Shown piece by piece: positions 56,278 through 64,000 of a stretch of 64,000 nt of DNA. The stretch is from Notospermus geniculatus (lineage: Eukaryota > Nemertea > Pilidiophora > Heteronemertea > Lineidae): assembly GCA_002633025.1 (NCBI GenBank), contig NMRB01000753.1:82895-146894 (forward strand). Reading direction: 5' to 3'. A model generated the notes under the pieces. The model had not been told where the DNA came from. It did not search any database and saw only the letters and a list, made by a program, of their open reading frames with translations. Numbering within the stretch: position 1 is the first letter of the stretch; every line of letters starts with the position of its first letter. The position numbers were made by a program, and so were the translations under genes.

Positions 56278-56828
56278 CGCACTAACTATTTACCCGACGG
56301 TCGTGTACGCACTGAGAATAAAACATTTCGGTAGGCCTACACGAGTGACGTCGTTCGATTTCCCGCCTCGGCAGTGGTTTCAAAGGTTCTTAGGGGGCCA
56401 GGTGAAAAGGAGTGTGCGACAGGAGAGTTGGGTGGGGGTGAGGGGTAGGATTAAATCGGCCACGGGTGGTTATGGTCCGGGTCAGCTGTAGAGGCGGTAC
56501 TGGATGGGGTCCAATTTAAGGTCTCCCAGCTCAAACATGACGAACCGTCGTGTGGGCCTACCTGCCACGACCGGTCGTGTACACAGTGAAAAAATCGATC
56601 GTTCCTGACCCGCCAAATTCGCATTACATCAGCCCTCGCACGACGGTCGTGTACCCAGTACGATTTTTCGTCACTGCGTACACGGCCGTCGGGTACGCAG
56701 CATCAGGGTGTCTATTCGCATGCATGCTAGCCAGATCATGAATTGAAACGAATTCGATGTGAAAAAGGCATTGCCTATTTAGAGTGAGGCTGGAGATCAT
56801 CGACATTGCCACAAACCACCAGTCCGGC

Positions 56829-58190
56829 TAAAGCCTAGTTTATACTTCGACGCACGACCATCGGCGTCCGACGCGCGATCAAAATCTGGACGCCGAGCTA
56901 ATGAAGTAGGCTTATGTCGGCGTACAGATTTTGATCCGCTGCTTTTTAAAGGCCTGAACCCACTGTCGCGTTTTCCCGCCGCGGTTTCATCACCGCCCGA
57001 CAAATTCTTTGTTATATTCTCGGTCCGCTGCCTTTTAAAGGCCTGAACCCACTGTCGCGTTTTCCCGCCGCGGTGTCATCGCTGCCCGACAAATTCTTTG
57101 TTATATTCTCGGTCCGCTGCCTTTTAACAAAGCATTTTCTGCCGCTGCGTTTTCCCGCTGCGGGAAAACCCGTCAGTGGGTTCGGGCCTTTAAGGCCTGA
57201 ACCCACTGTCGCGTTTTCCCGCCGCGGTTTCATCACCGCCCGACAAATTCTTTGTTATATCCTCGGTCCGCTGCCTTTTAACAAAGCATTTTCTGCCGCT
57301 GCGTTTTCCCGCTGCGTGAAAACGCGTCAGTGGGTTCGGGCCTTTAAGGCTCGTTTCCACAGACGCGTTTCACGCTGCGTGATGCGTCAAATCTTTTGTT
57401 ATTTTCCGCCGCTCTGCTTCCAAACAATGGGCGAAGCGTCAAAACGCTCACGCTACCGCTTCTGTGGAAACGGGCCTTAAAGGCCCGAACCCACTGACGC
57501 GTTTTCACGCAGCGGGAAAACGCAGCGGCAGAAAATGCTTTGTTAAAAGGCAGCGGACCGAGAATATAACAAAGAATTTGTCGGGCGGTGATGAAACCGC
57601 GGCGGGAAAACGCGACAGTGGGTTCAGGCCTTAACAAAGCATTTTCTGCCGCTGCGTTTTCCCGCTGCGTGAAAACGCGTCAGTGGGTTCGGGCCTTTAT
57701 AAAGGCGATGACAGACTAGCGGGACGCGGCGCGGAGCTACGCGTTTTCTTTTGTGTTTTCAGGCACCACTGAGCACCATGTGCAGTGGAGTGCAAAAACA
57801 CAAAAGAAACCGCGTCGCGTACGCGCTAGTCTGTCACCGCCTAAAGGCCCGTTTCCACTAGAGCGTTTTTCCGCTCGCGGAAAAGCGACGCGTTTTTGCG
57901 CGACGGATACCGCGGCGGTGGTCATTTTCTGGAGGGGTTTCCATTAGGGCGTTTCATACACCATACACCGTGCACCGAATACAGCTCTGAATGTACAGAA
58001 GTACGCCGCGGAATACGCTTTGAATGCTATTCGAGCAATCGGCGTTTGTCCGCCGGCGGTCTCCGTTGCGCAATTTTCGATCGTTTTCACCGTCCCGCTC
58101 AAGTGGAAAGGGATTAAGGGATATCCATTACAGCATTCTCAGCGGATTTTCGCTCGCAAAAACGCTCTAGTGGAAACGGGCCTTTAAGCG
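56829..58190. mobile_element. Cluster of short TTAA/TAA-target MITEs placed end to end
   Basis: At least four families are packed together. Family 1 has ends AAGGCCTGAACCCACTGTCGC and CAGTGGGTTCGGGCCTT (units at about 56949-57192, 57194-57346, 57478-57630 inverted, and a part at 57631-57700). Family 2 has AAGGCTCGTTTCCACAGACG ends (57348-57477). Family 3 is the 150-bp hairpin shared with 11894-12043 (57703-57843). Family 4 has AAAGGCCCGTTTCCACTAGA ends (57843-58187). Several share their TTAA with the neighbour. The ORFs here are repeat artefacts. Confidence 0.7.
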
Positions 58191-58914
58191 TGCCCCTCGG
58201 TTTACCACAAGTATTACATCGGTGCGTCCACTAGGCCTGGTGATCATGGCTATTGTTCGGGTATGAATTGACATCGCCGTTGGACTTAAATTTTCTGATC
58301 GGGTTTTGGTCACGGTGGGGTATACGGGGAACTACTGTATCTCTAGGGAGTTGCATACATGCAACCTATTAGCCTATTTTTGAGTTACGTAATGCTTGAG
58401 CCAAGTTCTTGTGAAAAACCCTCTTAAAAGTCTTTTGTATTGTGAATCACCCTCGATATTGTTGAATTAACCTCGACGACAAGGAATTAGCCGTTATAAT
58501 CACCATCGACGCCCGTGCGAAAAGCCCTCGACTTCATCGATGTTTTCAAAGGCAAATTAAGCGGCTCATAGGCAATTTGCAGAGAAAAGACGAGTACAGA
58601 CGTGTGTGCGACAATTTTCTCTACAAACCTGCTGAAAATGAAGTCGCGATTTACACTCTACTGGTCACAGTGAGCAAAAATCCTCACGAATCGATTGGGA
58701 AAATGGCGGCCATACGTCGAGGGTTTTTCGAAAATCCCTCGACGGGTAGCCCAGAGTGTGCATACTGTCGCCTTTTTTCGACCACTCTCTATTGATTGTT
58801 GGGCGGCTGTTTAATCCAGATGTCTTCCAGCGTTAACTATCTAATTGTCGTAAGGCTACATCAGAATTGAGGGTGTTTCCTTTGGTGACATGTCAAACGG
58901 TCTTCTTTTCCCAG

Positions 58915-59026
58915 ATGTTTCAAGCGGACCTGTTCTGTCTCCACGACCGATCTTGTCGGTCGGATACTGCAGGCGACCGAATCGCACCACATCCACGGCA
59001 ATCAGCGCTCGTCTGTGACGTCATCA
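58915..59026 (+). CDS. PCYT2: PCYT2-like gene, exon with the RTxxxSTTDLVGRIL signature
   Basis: This 112-nt exon lies between a TTCCCAG acceptor and a GTGAGT donor. It completes the phase-2 codon (Lys) left at 29745 and ends in phase 0. It encodes KRTCSVSTTDLVGRIL followed by a polar linker. The family signature here is R-T-x-G-[IV]-S-T-[ST], which contacts the CTP phosphates. The S-T-T-D-L-V-G-R part is intact, but the usual Gly is Ser. This may mean a divergent paralogue or a sequence change. The BEL/Pao element starts about 215 bp downstream, inside the next intron. Confidence 0.88.
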
Positions 59027-59241
59027 GTGAGTAATGATCCGGCCATCGGACAGTCGGTAATTTGGGATTAATTTTCGCGCCGGCAGAATCCTATTCTATT
59101 ATTTTAAAGTTACGGTCCATGTCACTAGAGTTTAACAGTTCGTCCCGTTAATGACAGGACGAACGTTATCGTTATTTTTTTACATTACAAATGTACGTCA
59201 GAATGGTGTTAGCGTTAGTGTAACCGTTAACGGGCAGTTGC

Positions 59242-59477
59242 TGGTGAGCAGAGAGGTGTGACGTCATTCGGTCATGCTCTAGTGACGTCATCAACTTCCT
59301 TAAATGGAATAGTGCGCGGCCGTCGCGGGCCGTTTTATTCAGCGTCTTTACGTCATGACGGAGTTTTTGTAGTTGCGCTTTGAATGGAATGAATGAACGA
59401 CGTCAATTAAAGTTGCTCTTCTTTATGAGATTGTTCTTCGATTTTTATTCAATATACGGGCTCAGATCGCCAGAACA
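59242..59477 (+). repeat. BEL/Pao 5' LTR
   Basis: It begins TGGTGAGCAGAGAGGTGTGA and ends CAGATCGCCAGAACA. Two TGACGTCA-like words and several CGTCA motifs could bind CREB/ATF-type factors. Confidence 0.92.
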
Positions 59478-59549
59478 AATGGTAGCAGAGCGTAGTTGTT
59501 GAAGGAATGTATCGGAAATCGGAAAATTCGGACAAAAACGTGAGTTAAA

Positions 59550-60758
59550 ATGATCGAAAGCGAGAGTCGTGAGAACGGTTGTGGAGAAAACGGCCCATCA
59601 ACGTCGGATGAGGCAACGCCGTCGTTGAACGAATTGCGAACGAGGAAATCAAAGTCAAAGGCCGCTTTTACGCGTGCGAAGCGAAATTTATTGGAACAGT
59701 TGGAAAGTTCAGATTCGACACATTCGGAAATAATGCAAGCGAATAAAAAAGTCGACGAGGCTCAAATGAACGTGATGCGGATTTTGGAGAAGACGGTAGG
59801 ATCGTACGAAAATCTCGGACAACAAGACAATGTTGAGAAAACATTGTCCGAAATGGAGAAGTTGGAAAAGGATCTGAGCGATGCCCAGGCAAGTGTTGAT
59901 TTTTATTTTGGTTCACGAAGAGCAGGCCCAAGGTTGCAGAATAGGCACGAAGCGCAAGCTGTCGGTGTACAATCATCAGACATGGCGGACAGAATCGGAG
60001 ATGACGAGTTGAGTTTAGGGCATGACATGTGGCGACAATTGAAACAGGTGTCAGTGCCAATGTTTTCGGGGAATATTAAAACATATTCCAGTTGGAAAGC
60101 AGCGTTCACTGCATGCATTGACAAGGCCCCTGCGACCCCAGAATATAAGCTGTTGCAACTTCGTGAACATCTGTCGGGTGAAGCGTTAGAGTTGATCGAA
60201 AGTTTGGGACATTCGGCCACTGCATATAAGGCCGCAAAGGAAAGGCTGGATAGAAAATACGGGGGAGTTCGTCGACAAGTCAGCATGCAATTGGATGAGA
60301 TTACAGAGTTTCCACCCATACGACCAGGAAAACCCACCGATTTAGACAAATTCGCTGATGTTCTAGATCTTACCATCATAAACTTGAAAGAGTCAGGTTT
60401 ATACAGCGACTTAGACAGCAGACTTCTCTATTCTGTGCTGATGAAGAAATTGAACGAATCGATGTTGGCCAACTATCAACGTTGGGTTCATGAGGCTGGA
60501 TATCAAGAGTATATTGACACCTTGAAGATGTTTGTCCTTAGAGAAGCTGAATATCGCACTATGCGCATGAAACTCTACATGGTTTCGGCAGTGAGAATGA
60601 CAACAAGCCTAAGGAAAGGAATCAGCAGAGCAAGTACCAGAATTCTGGAAAAGGACCGGCAACGAGGACACATTTCACCGGAGATGGACAACGGAGATCT
60701 TGCGAAGTCTGTGAGAAGCAGCATGGTGTTTGGGATTGTGAAGTTTTCGCAGGAATGA
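59550..60758 (+). pseudogene. BEL/Pao gag (frame broken before the zinc knuckles)
   Basis: From the ATG it has an N-terminal coiled-coil-rich region (about 1-110) with KSKSKAAFTRAKRNLLEQLE. The capsid-like DUF1759-type region follows, with VPMFSGNIKTYSSWKAAFTA and LREHLSGEALELIESL (about 170-215). The zinc-knuckle region (CEVCEKQHGVWDC, then LC..CL..RHK..C, CG..GC..THHRLLH) lies at about 60690-60890 in another frame and has two in-frame stops. So one frameshift near 60590-60690 and two nonsense changes separate gag from pol. Confidence 0.85.
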
Positions 60759-60866
60759 CCGAAAAGCAACGTTAGGAACAGGCAGAGAGGTTGAGGTTGT
60801 GTTATTGATGCCTTGGATCTCGGCATAAAGGATCTTCATGCACCCGAACGAAGCAGTGTGGAATAA

Positions 60867-62386
60867 ATGGATGTCCAGATACGCATCATAGATTGTTACA
60901 TTGGGACCGGGAAGGAAAAGTCGGAAAGTAAGGAATGCAGCGAAGCAGCGAATCAGACGGACACGAAGCCGCAAGGAGAGAGTAAGGACAGGACACATAC
61001 AGGACATGATGGTATAATTCCAGCGCAGGATCAATCGGCAAAATTTGTCGCACTTCGCACTGTTCCAGTGATTATCAAGAATGGAAAACGCAGAATGAAA
61101 GTGAATGCCTTACTCGATGACGGAAGCACTACGACATACATCAATGCAGATGTAGTAGCTGAACTTGGAATTCAAGGGAAAATGGAAAAGACAACGGTTC
61201 ACGTGCTGAATGGGCAAACAGAAGTTTTTGATACGATGCCAGTCGAGTTAGGTCTTGAAAGTCTGAATCGTCGAACAGATATCAAGATAGTTGCGAAGAC
61301 AACGAACAACGTGGTCGGAGATCTTCAGGCAGTAGATTGGACACGGTATGCGGGGCAATACGAGCATCTGAGGGACATTAACTTCCCAAAGCAAGGCAGG
61401 CGCACTAAAGTTGATCTTCTGATTGGATTAGATTATGCTTCACTTCACCAGTCGCTTCAAGATATCAATGGAAAACCAGGAGAACCGATTGCAAGACTGA
61501 CGCGTCTTGGCTGGACCTGCATTGGCAACGTTGATCTAGCAGTAGGACAAGAGAATACGAATTTTGCAAGGTCATATCATTCGAGAGAACGAATTCTGAT
61601 GGAAGAAGTCAACAAAACAGTCAGAAGGTTTTGGGAGATCGAGAGCTACGGAACAACGAATGACAAGTCATTGGTGTTGAAGCCTGAGGATCAAGCCATA
61701 ATGACGGAGGCAAAGGAGAGCCTGCAGTATGACGGAGAACGCTATCAAGTAGTGATACCGTGGCGTCACGAAATGGAAACGAAGAAATTACCAGACAGCA
61801 AAAAGACTGCAGTGGATCGTCTTCAGTCCACAGAACGAAAATTGGCCAAGAATCCAGAAGTCGCTAAGATGTACACAGAAACAATCGAGCAGTATCTAGA
61901 AAAAGGGTACATTCGAAAAGTACCGAAGAGAGAGACAACATTAGAAGAAAGTTGGTATCTTCCTCACTTCCCTGTGGTGAAGATGAATCGGGAGACAACG
62001 AAAGTGAGAATCGTCTTCGATGCCTCAGCAAAGACAAGTGGCATCTCGCTTAATGACAGGATATTCCAAGGTCCTAAGCTGCAAAGAGAACTCATAGATG
62101 TCCTACTTCGGTTCAGACATAATCCGATAGCCGTGGTGTGTGACATCTCACAGATGTATCTTCAGATAAAGATTGCACCTGAAGAAAGAAAGTATCATCG
62201 CTTCTTATGGAGAGGTCTGAAAGCTCAAGAACCACCAGAGGAATACGAGTTCACTAGAGTCGTTTTCGGCGTCAATGCATCCCCGTTTCTGGCACAGTTT
62301 GTGAGCCAAGAACACGCAAGGAGGAATCAGGAGAAATTCCCACGAGCAGCTCAGACCATATTGAAGTCAACTTACATGGATGATAG
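60867..62386 (+). pseudogene. BEL/Pao pol, protease and reverse transcriptase (cut at the N)
   Basis: The open frame starts within the zinc-knuckle region. It carries an aspartic protease motif, NALLDDGSTTTYIN (about residues 81-94). The reverse transcriptase follows with KVRIVFDASAKT, AVVCDISQMYLQI (first catalytic Asp), FTRVVFGVNASPFLAQ and STYMDD (catalytic pair). It ends at the N at 62387. The thumb, RNase H and most of the integrase are absent. No stops occur in this 1.5 kb, which argues for a young copy and an assembly loss. Confidence 0.88.
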
Positions 62387-62387
62387 N
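62387..62387. other. Single N: assembly join inside pol
   Basis: The N directly follows the TACATGGATGATAG (YMDD) codons. The sequence resumes near the integrase end. Confidence 0.9.
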
Positions 62388-62596
62388 TGTTTGCCATATT
62401 TGGTAGGAACCAAATAGTTGTATTGTACGAACGTCTCGTTAATACTGTGGTTTCCTTTTGTACGCCTCGACCATGTCGACGTGCATGGCTTAATGTGTCA
62501 GGGAATTCCTATTATATTCCAAATAGGGCACCAACCAATCAAATTTCGTTCCGGACCTTTTCCACTACGTGCATTGACTTCTAACAGTCGTGGGAT

Positions 62597-62791
62597 ATGA
62601 AGATTGGAGATGTTGTCATTGTTGTAGAGAATGACACCGTCAGAGGACACTGGCCACTTGGACGAATAGTAGAGATATTCCCAGGAGAGGACGGCCACAC
62701 TCGTGTTGTCAAAGTTCAGATTGGAAAGACTGTCAAAATCAGACCAATCACACGGCTCTGTCCGTTGGACACTGTACATACTTTAGGATGA
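62597..62791 (+). pseudogene. BEL/Pao integrase C-terminal segment
   Basis: It reads MKIGDVVIVVENDTVRGHWP, then LGRIVEIFPGEDGHTRVVKV and RPITRLCPL. This matches the C-terminal (DUF5641-like, SH3-type) end of BEL/Pao integrases. It ends 200 bp before the 3' LTR. Confidence 0.85.
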
Positions 62792-62992
62792 AGACTTTTG
62801 AAAACAGAGACTGATTCAATGTTACAAAAGTGAATGGACTTTATTAGAAATTCGTTTCAAGTTATGAACACTGGCAGACAAATCGAAATCAATCGATATT
62901 TGTGGATAAAAATGGTTAATATTTTTTGGAATGTTATTAAATAATGGATTGTCATTCAATAAGAAGCTAGGTCTTATTGAGGAAGGGGATAT

Positions 62993-63227
62993 GGTGAGCA
63001 GAGAGGTGTGACGTCATTCGGTCATGCTCCAGTGACGTCATCAACTTCCTTAAATGGAATAGTGCGCGGCCGTAGCGGGCCGTTTTATTCAGTGTCTTTA
63101 CGTCATGACGGAGTTTTTGTAGTTGCGCTTTGAATGGAATGAATGAAGGACGTCAATTAAAGTTGCTCTTCTTTATGAGATTGTTCTTCGATTTTTATTC
63201 AATATACGGGCCCAGATCGCCAGAACA
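62993..63227 (+). repeat. BEL/Pao 3' LTR
   Basis: It is nearly identical to the 5' LTR; differences by eye include GCTCCAG for GCTCTAG and CGTAGCGGG for CGTCGCGGG. Confidence 0.92.
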
Positions 63228-63383
63228 GTTGCTTATTAAGAAAAACGTATTGTTCAGGATTGATATTGCTCAGCTGCCAAAGAAATGTTCGTATTGCAAA
63301 CCCAGTCAATAATTTCTATATAAAGTAATACAAGTGCATGTGCGGTGTGGCCATCCTGATTGTTGACCTCTGACCTCTTGCAG

Positions 63384-63525
63384 GAAGAAGATTTCAAGAA
63401 GCAACATACATTCCGAAACAAAGAAATAGGAGTTGCAGCGAGCCTTATTCGGAGTTTCTCTACCGGAAGAGAGCCGCAGCCGGGTGAGCGGGTCGTCTAT
63501 GCACCAGGAAACTACGATTTGCTGC
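63384..63525 (+). CDS. PCYT2: PCYT2-like gene, linker exon leading into the second catalytic domain
   Basis: This 142-nt exon starts after a CTCTTGCAG acceptor in phase 0. It contains IRSFSTGREPQPGERVVY and ends at NYDLL plus one base. In animal PCYT2 the segment S-G-x-E-P-Q-P-G-E-x-V-I-Y leads into the second cytidylyltransferase fold, whose own HxGH motif follows [AF]-D-L-F-H. Here the exon ends exactly before that His codon, so the next exon should begin with the rest of His-x-Gly-His and lies beyond the window. This two-domain layout separates PCYT2 from phosphocholine enzymes. The donor (GTATCC) is weak, and an ORF continuing past it is intronic read-through. Confidence 0.85.
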
Positions 63526-64000
63526 GTATCCTTGTCGGCCAACAATCACAATATCAAAACGCATCATCTGCGATTGTTTGTTTGATTGTCGCTAGTACGC
63601 CATCTTTTGGTGATCGACGACGTGCCCTTTTGATAATACAGGATTCTCTGATACGCGGTTCCTCCTGTATTTTTGGATCGTACAAAGGATCGTCTCAAAA
63701 TTGCTTGATGCCCAGAGAGATGATTTCTTCATCTCTCACTGGACCCCCCCCCCCCAAACATAGGGGGCACACTCCGCCTAAGCTACTGCAAAATCCTGTC
63801 CGCAGTCAGACATACTTCACAGCGGACAGCGAACATAGACACTGCAGATGTACTGTGTGTATTTATCGATCGTGGTATGCAGGGCTGGCCTAATACATTG
63901 TACATCAGTTTCGCAGTAGTTCACGCCGAGTGTGGGCCATATAGATTTTAAGGAATCTGGAAAACAAGGATCCCCAAGGAACCCTAAGGAATTCACTCCT
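63526..64000. other. Start of PCYT2 intron 6, no recognised gene
   Basis: The ORF that runs on from the last exon is read-through; it crosses a C-run at 63744-63753 and has no similarity. Nothing else is seen. Confidence 0.55.

Larger units (their letters stand above)
54048..58762. mobile_element. Inverted-repeat element of 4.7 kb with ends of about 160 bp
   Basis: The left end (from CACTGTGGGCTACACGTCG at 54050) matches the complement of the right end (to CGGGTAGCCCAGAGTG, about 58757). The similarity runs through the hairpin CGTCGAGGGTTTTTCG and on to TTTGTAGAGAAAATTGTC. The flanks TGTAT and TGCAT could be a 5-bp target duplication with one mismatch. Inside are a RecQ-like fragment, a fold-back copy and a MITE cluster. 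The superfamily is not assigned. Confidence 0.65.
59242..63227 (+). mobile_element. BEL/Pao LTR retrotransposon with 5-bp target duplication
   Basis: It has two LTRs of about 235 bp, with TG...CA ends, differing at few positions by eye (59242-59477 and 62993-63227). GTTGC flanks both sides (59237-59241 and 63228-63232). A primer-binding-like TGGTAGCAGAGCG starts at about 59480, and a purine tract GAGGAAGGGGA precedes the 3' LTR. Gag and part of pol are present, in the same orientation as the host gene. At 3.99 kb it is well short of the usual 6-7 kb because pol is missing from the YxDD box to the integrase end, exactly where a single N lies. It makes up over 90 percent of PCYT2 intron 5. Confidence 0.92.

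Noticed and set aside
57073-57637. ORFs of 97-135 aa on both strands
   Set aside because: They cross several MITE boundaries, and identical peptides recur with each MITE copy.
59668-60379. Minus-strand ORFs of 130 and 158 aa
   Set aside because: They are shadows of the BEL/Pao gag frame.
63360-63893. 177-aa single-exon ORF
   Set aside because: Only 63384-63525 matches PCYT2. The upstream residues are a pyrimidine tract and acceptor, and the downstream part is intronic with a C-run.

Overview
This is eukaryotic DNA. The coding evidence is spliced (GT-AG exons in matching phase), intergenic operon structure is absent, and the window is packed with animal-type transposable elements: BEL/Pao, L1/Tx1-like and other LINEs, Penelope-like, mariner, PIF/Harbinger, MULE-like and TTAA-target elements, and a Polinton/Maverick-type packaging ATPase. 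GGCCTA-rich tracts, TACATGTA words and the large load of fold-back repeats suggest a marine invertebrate, perhaps an echinoderm, hemichordate or lophotrochozoan. The species cannot be fixed from the sequence alone.

The only host gene I recognise runs on the + strand through almost the whole window. Six short exons (4097-4139, 20318-20363, 21287-21448, 29679-29745, 58915-59026, 63384-63525) join with compatible phases (0, 1, 1, 2, 0). They read as the first cytidylyltransferase domain and the linker of an ethanolamine-phosphate cytidylyltransferase (PCYT2-like, CDP-ethanolamine pathway). The first exon(s) and the second catalytic domain lie outside the window. Everything else is intron, with intron lengths of 16.2, 0.9, 8.2, 29.2 and 4.4 kb filled by transposons nested in one another.

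Layout. 1-4.1 kb: dispersed repeats and two short hairpin elements. 5.3-6.4 kb: a fold-back element. 7.4-13.8 kb: mariner-type ends enclosing dispersed repeats and a fold-back element that itself holds four nested insertions. 13.9-15.0 kb: a TA-target element. 15.0-20.1 kb: a LINE sitting inside a small inverted-repeat element, its middle replaced by a segment with an intact Polinton-type ATPase and a Penelope-like reverse transcriptase. 20.4-21.3 kb: inverted minisatellite arms. 22.5-25.1 kb: a TAA-target element and an AT-rich palindrome. 25.5-27.9 kb: repeats and a minisatellite fold-back. 29.1-29.5 kb: a MULE-like element. 31.2-53.3 kb: a pair of inverted 0.9 kb repeats about 20 kb apart. 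They enclose an L1/Tx1-like LINE (minus), a 5 kb insertion with an unrecognised transposase-like protein plus a chromo-barrel-like protein, and a Harbinger-type Myb/SANT gene with a broken DDE transposase. 54.0-58.8 kb: a long inverted-repeat element with a RecQ-like fragment, a second fold-back copy and a cluster of short elements. 59.2-63.2 kb: a BEL/Pao retrotransposon with both LTRs and a 5-bp target duplication, filling intron 5.

Target duplications and matching empty sites inside the window let many insertions be ordered without outside data. Four assembly gaps or joins (18870-18976, 38138, 50432, 62387) fall in elements and may explain some of the apparent truncations.
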